Below, piece by piece: positions 6,901 through 9,244 of a stretch of DNA of 9,244 nt (position 1 is its first letter; every line of letters begins with the position of its first letter). The DNA is from Thermoplasmata archaeon. GTDB taxonomy: Archaea; Thermoplasmatota; Thermoplasmata; SG8-5. The position numbers and the translations under genes were made by a program. Under the pieces are notes generated by a model. It did not search any database, was not told where the DNA came from, and was given only the letters and a program-made list of their open reading frames with translations. The DNA lies in assembly GCA_023136815.1 (NCBI GenBank), contig JAGLQM010000029.1, positions 1-9,244 of the forward strand. Direction: 5' to 3'.

Positions 6901-6977
6901 TCCCCCTTGTAATCGACACCGCCCTGCTGACCTGCCATGTTTCTGTTATTGGGGTTCACTGTTATATTATTTACCAT
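3960..6977 (-). CDS. Receiver-like/PEP-pyruvate-binding ATP-grasp protein of unknown function
   Basis: A 1005-residue soluble protein. Residues about 40-175 look like a receiver domain that has lost its acidic pocket (V-S-S where E/D-D is expected, I-I-T-M where the phospho-Asp is expected). Residues about 185-330 form a second receiver with the canonical set: E194-D195, D264 in I-T-D-V-D-F, S295, and K314 in L-D-K. A linker of about 100 residues leads to a PPDK N-terminal ATP-grasp domain: G-G-G-S-L-G-G-K-G-R-G-L (444-455), A-V-R-S-S-S-L-L-E-D-S (540-550), M-E-Y-A-V (790-794) and V-V-Q-I-R-P-L-V (812-819). The phosphohistidine swivel and PEP-binding barrel of PEP synthase are absent. Instead there is a C-terminal domain of about 185 residues with L-L-I-G-P-G-R-W-G-T and P-S-H-G-T-H-F-F-H. 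Long homologues with this layout are known from Bacteroidetes, annotated as PEP synthase-like. The start at 6977 is leaderless: a TATA box lies 27 bases upstream and there is no Shine-Dalgarno site. Confidence 0.9.
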   Translation of the reverse strand: MVNNITVNPNNRNMAGQQGGVDYKGDYKPSFHSFYDLMKFKVTNILLVSSLYDAFILEEEGLLAEQISGEYRDLELSSPPRVMRVDSCESGLAELKKRHYDLIITMPRLVDMDPFKFGRMAKEQQPDITVILLLTDTADIPIFYKPGQHDEIDKMFYWNGDSALFFAITKYVEDMLNVEPDTDDGLVRVLLVIEDSPRYYSIFLPLIYREVMSQTEKLIAEGLNEHEKLFRKKARPKILLAETYEEGLALYEKYRENILGVITDVDFPRGGECLDGAGFQLIKELDEGIPVLVQSSGIKYQVDADRVCTPFLDKNSDMLLHGIRNFFNECLGFGDFMFMTSDKIEIGRARDMTEFMHYVQTVPAESIRYHAGANHFSNWLMARGEIDIAKKLRPRKVSDYQNNEDIRSNLIMSIRESNKAKRKGVITNFQQQNFEFEETFTRLGGGSLGGKGRGLAFLFALFNQSAVKDKIPGCQVRIPDTLVIGTEIFDNFMESNKLHEKIQPDMSDDEIKSLFMDAKTIIDIKDRLREYLFHVREPLAVRSSSLLEDSHNQPFAGIYATFMLPNNCVDDEIRVEQLCDAIKLVYASAFSKAAKAYIQSTVHTSEEEKMAIVVQKLIGNRHENRFYPTISGVAQSYNYYPVAPLKREDGIVSAALGLGRIVVDGEKVLAFSPKHPNIVPGFSTPEQVMDNSQTHFYALSMEDVCYDLRGGEHVTLYTLPIKDAEEDNTLDLIASTYDSNDQRLRDGTGSDGPKVITFAGVLKYEMLPLVKVINELLDIGTRGMGGPVEMEYAVRFNENANSNEFDKPEFYVVQIRPLVTKKERHNVTISGDETDIILASKALGNGILEGIRDIIFVEPDKFDNTQTYNIAKEIGELNQEIGKPFLLIGPGRWGTRDRFLGVPVDWNHISNAKAMVEVGLEKFRIDPSHGTHFFHNITSLGIMYFTVPFGKENQFIDWDWLKSIEPKSSKKFAVHVELPYELELKVDGRTGKGIVRKKEAAGNGG

Positions 6978-7000
6978 CAAAAAGATTAAACACGACCCTT

Positions 7001-7008
7001 GCTATACC
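7001..7008 (-). promoter_or_regulatory. TATA box for the receiver/ATP-grasp gene
   Basis: GGTATAGC on the minus strand, preceded by the purine-rich CCAAAA (BRE-like). Its centre is about 27 bases before the ATG at 6977, so transcription should begin at the start codon itself. This fits a leaderless archaeal mRNA and explains the missing ribosome-binding site. Confidence 0.5.
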
Positions 7009-7083
7009 TTTTGGCACAGTATATTTCCGTATCAGAAGGTCATTGAAGGGGGATAATTTTATTGACTGGCTGATCAAAGAGAG

Positions 7084-7089
7084 TATATG
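7084..7089 (+). promoter_or_regulatory. Probable TATA box for polC
   Basis: TATATG preceded by AAAGAGAG. Centre about 27 bases before the ATG at 7113, so the transcript would begin at or next to the mini-ORF and leave a leader of about 35 bases before polC. AGTATATTT at 7018-7026 is an alternative, more distant element. Confidence 0.4.
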
Positions 7090-7112
7090 CTCGATGTAGA
7101 AGGAGAACATAC

Positions 7113-7142
7113 ATGGCCGTTGCGTCAACTGCCATGAGGTGA
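7113..7142 (+). CDS. Nine-codon upstream open frame (M-A-V-A-S-T-A-M-R) before polC
   Basis: ATG at 7113, stop TGA at 7140-7142. AAGGAG lies 8 bases before the ATG, and a TATA box lies about 27 bases upstream. The first 11 bases, ATGGCCGTTGC, are identical to the first 11 bases of polC at 7147, 34 bases on, and the peptide starts M-A-V-A just as DP2 does. Its stop codon overlaps the polC ribosome site GAGGTGA (7136-7142), so translating it could couple to or modulate polC initiation. It may equally be an untranslated relic of a local duplication. No function is claimed. Confidence 0.35.
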   Translation: MAVASTAMR

Positions 7143-7146
7143 ATAA

Positions 7147-9244
7147 ATGGCCGTTGCAGCAAGCAAGGAAATGAATGCTTATTTTCAGCAGCTTCAGGAC
7201 GAGGCAAATAGATGTTATAAGGTTGCAGAGAAGGCCAGGGCCAAGGGCCTTGACCCGGAACTTGATGTGGAGATCCCACAGGCCGATGACCTTGCATCCA
7301 GGGTGGAGATGCTGCTTGAACTGGAAGGTATTGCCGAGGTCATTCGAGATACTTCAAAGAAACATACCAATAGAGAGGTCATGTCAATTGTGGTTGCAAA
7401 AAAAGTTGCCAGGGAATATAATGGCACAAAGGCAGAGGCCCTGGACAAGGCTGTAAAGGTTGGACTGGCAGTGCTTACCGAGGGAATTCTTGTTGCCCCA
7501 CTGGACGGTATTGCCGAGGTCAAGATTCACGGCGAGGGTGATAATACCTATGCTTCAATTTCATTTGCAGGGCCAATCCGTTCCGCAGGAGGAACTGGCC
7601 AGGCCATGAGCGTACTAATCGCCGATGTTGTGAGAAGTGAGTTGGGCATAGGCCCATACGAGGCTACGTCCCAGGAAATTGAGCGGTGGAAGGAAGAAAT
7701 ACCTCTCTACCGGCGGCTGGTGAACCTGCAGTATCTTCCGTCTGAAGAAGAAATTGAGGCCATCATAAAGGGCTGCAAGGTCTGCGTTGATGGTGAGGGC
7801 ACAGAGGAGGCTGAAATATCCGGGTATCGGGATTTGCCAAGAATGGAGAGCAATCGTGTCCGGGGCGGCGCATGTCTTGTTGTTGCCGAAGGACTGGCAC
7901 TGAAGGCCAAGAAGCTGAAAAAGCATGTTAAGAAGCTTAAGATAAAAAACTGGGACTTTCTGAAGGTCATGGTTAAAGAAGAAAAAGGGGCGGAGGAAGG
8001 GCAGATAAAAGGAGTCGAGCCAAATTACAAGTTCATCAAGGATATGGTAGCAGGCAGGCCAGTCTACTCCCATCCAAGCCGCAAAGGCGGTTTCAGGCTG
8101 AGATATGGGCGTTCGAGAACTGCTGGACTTGCATCAATATCAATACATCCTGCAGTGATGTACATTGTTCAGGAAACCCTGGCAATAGGTACCCAGATTA
8201 AAATTGAAAGACCTGGAAAGGCAGGAATTTCAACGCCCTGTGATAGACTGGATGGTCCACTTCTGCTAATGAAGAACGGCAATCTTGTTCGGGTCAAAAC
8301 AGTTGAGCAGGCCAAAGACATTTCAATCCAAAATGTTCAAAAGATAGTGGAGCTTGGAGAGATGCTTATTCCAGTGGGGGAATTCATTGAGAACAATCAT
8401 CCATTGGTGCCGGGAGTTTTTGACATTGGCTGGTACTCTGCAATACTTGAAGATGGGAAAATTACTGTAAAAGACATTCAATCCATGGGCCTGGAAGAAT
8501 CTCTGAAGCTGGCCAAGAAACATGATATCCCTCTGCATCCCAATCACACATTCATGTGGAATAATCTAACTGTGGAAGAGGTCAATGGGCTCAGGGAAAT
8601 TCTCATAGAAAAAGGAGAAATTAATAATAAAAACTTGCAATTGCCAGATAACAAAAACACAAGGCATATATTGATGGAGCTTGGTATTCCGTACATTGTT
8701 AAAAGTGAAATACTGATACTGGAGGATGGTGAGGCGCTTTATCCCTCGCTGGGCATTGTTCCTGATGGGAAAATAAGCAAGCTGCCAAAGGGAGAATTCG
8801 ACGATACATTGGGCTATGTCTCGAAACTTGCTGGCTTCAAAATTATGGACTGCCTGGGAACCATTATAGGGGCCAGGATGGCCAGGCCGGAGAAGGCTGC
8901 CGTGAGAAAGATGAAACCCCCGGTTCATGGGCTGTTCCCTGTTGGAGCTGCTGGCGGCCCTCAACGATTACTTTCAAAGGCAGCAGAGGGCACTGGAAAG
9001 TACAAGGTAGACCTTGGGGTCAGGAAATGCATGGACTGCGGCAATACTGGTTTCCTCCCACTCTGCGAATGCGGCGGACATACCAGAGCAACCAAAAAGG
9101 TGGAAGAACAAACTGTGGACGCATACTGGACCATTCGGCATTCCAAGGATAAGCTAAAACTTGGCCAGATGCCAAAGGTCAAGGGCGTTCAGGGAATGAT
9201 TTCCAAGAACAAGACTCCGGAAATGCCAGAAAAAGCAATTCTCA
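7147..9244 (+). CDS. polC: DNA polymerase D (PolD) large subunit DP2, N-terminal 699 codons
   Basis: DP2 is the catalytic subunit of the archaeal D-family replicative polymerase and works with the small exonuclease subunit DP1. The open frame reaches the window edge; full DP2 proteins have about 1100-1300 residues, so roughly 60% is seen. Visible family blocks are G-P-I-R-S-A-G-G-T (142-150), N-R-V-R-G-G with A-E-G-L-A-L-K-A-K-K (about 236-256), K-G-G-F-R-L-R-Y-G-R-S-R (313-324) and I-K-I-E-R-P-G-K (351-358). A zinc-binding set of four cysteines follows (C628, C631, C640, C642; CxxC then CxC). The catalytic aspartates lie in the unseen part. No intein interrupts the visible part. The ATG at 7147 is chosen for GAGGTGA at 7136-7142, four bases upstream. 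Codon use is richer in GCC/GGC than in gdhA. Confidence 0.97.
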   Translation, partial: MAVAASKEMNAYFQQLQDEANRCYKVAEKARAKGLDPELDVEIPQADDLASRVEMLLELEGIAEVIRDTSKKHTNREVMSIVVAKKVAREYNGTKAEALDKAVKVGLAVLTEGILVAPLDGIAEVKIHGEGDNTYASISFAGPIRSAGGTGQAMSVLIADVVRSELGIGPYEATSQEIERWKEEIPLYRRLVNLQYLPSEEEIEAIIKGCKVCVDGEGTEEAEISGYRDLPRMESNRVRGGACLVVAEGLALKAKKLKKHVKKLKIKNWDFLKVMVKEEKGAEEGQIKGVEPNYKFIKDMVAGRPVYSHPSRKGGFRLRYGRSRTAGLASISIHPAVMYIVQETLAIGTQIKIERPGKAGISTPCDRLDGPLLLMKNGNLVRVKTVEQAKDISIQNVQKIVELGEMLIPVGEFIENNHPLVPGVFDIGWYSAILEDGKITVKDIQSMGLEESLKLAKKHDIPLHPNHTFMWNNLTVEEVNGLREILIEKGEINNKNLQLPDNKNTRHILMELGIPYIVKSEILILEDGEALYPSLGIVPDGKISKLPKGEFDDTLGYVSKLAGFKIMDCLGTIIGARMARPEKAAVRKMKPPVHGLFPVGAAGGPQRLLSKAAEGTGKYKVDLGVRKCMDCGNTGFLPLCECGGHTRATKKVEEQTVDAYWTIRHSKDKLKLGQMPKVKGVQGMISKNKTPEMPEKAIL

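Noticed and set aside
3960..6977. Phosphoenolpyruvate synthase (ppsA)
   Set aside because: Only the ATP-grasp part matches; the swivel histidine domain and the C-terminal PEP-binding barrel are absent and two receiver-like domains are present, so the name would mislead.
7147..9244. Intein within polC
   Set aside because: DP2 genes often carry inteins near the catalytic aspartates, but the visible 699 codons read continuously through family blocks without a Cys/Ser splice junction or homing-endonuclease motif; the usual insertion region is outside the window.

Overview
The window reads as a stretch of archaeal chromosome. The decisive marker is the gene that runs off the right edge. It encodes the large subunit (DP2) of the D-family DNA polymerase, an enzyme found only in archaea. 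TATA boxes sitting about 25-28 bases before starts, and Shine-Dalgarno sites of the GGAGGTG/GAGGTGA type, agree with this. Several accessory genes look bacterial in type, so a euryarchaeal or Thermoplasmatota-like organism that has taken up bacterial genes is the best guess. The lineage cannot be fixed from this sequence alone.

Layout. Bases 1-1872, minus strand: a tight three-gene operon for the non-oxidative pentose phosphate pathway, in the order transketolase N-terminal subunit, transketolase C-terminal subunit, transaldolase (only its first 23 codons are inside). Bases 1873-2092: a divergent promoter region with two TATA boxes, a repeated 8-mer and two inverted repeats. Bases 2093-3436, plus strand: a glutamate dehydrogenase of the E. 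coli GdhA type. Bases 3437-3959: 523 bases without a gene, between convergent genes, but packed with structure. It holds two terminators, a run of hairpins, an exact 35-base second copy of the gdhA 3' end, and what looks like a degraded IS200/IS605-type transposon end. Bases 3960-6977, minus strand: a 1005-residue protein with two receiver-like domains joined to a PEP/pyruvate-binding ATP-grasp domain and an uncharacterised C-terminal domain. Bases 6978-7146: a second divergent promoter region, including a 9-codon open frame that starts like the polymerase gene. Bases 7147-9244, plus strand: polC (DP2), first 699 codons.

How the genes fit together. Transketolase and transaldolase interconvert sugar phosphates (C3 to C7) and supply pentoses and erythrose 4-phosphate. 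GdhA joins carbon and nitrogen metabolism by making glutamate from 2-oxoglutarate and ammonia. The receiver/ATP-grasp protein lacks the parts needed to be a normal PEP synthase and may be a regulated phosphotransfer enzyme, but its function is unknown. The polymerase gene is informational and probably unrelated to its neighbours. The most interesting items are the receiver/ATP-grasp protein, the 35-base gdhA tail duplication with its surrounding hairpins, the IS605-like hairpin that pairs properly only as minus-strand RNA, and the mini-ORF before polC.
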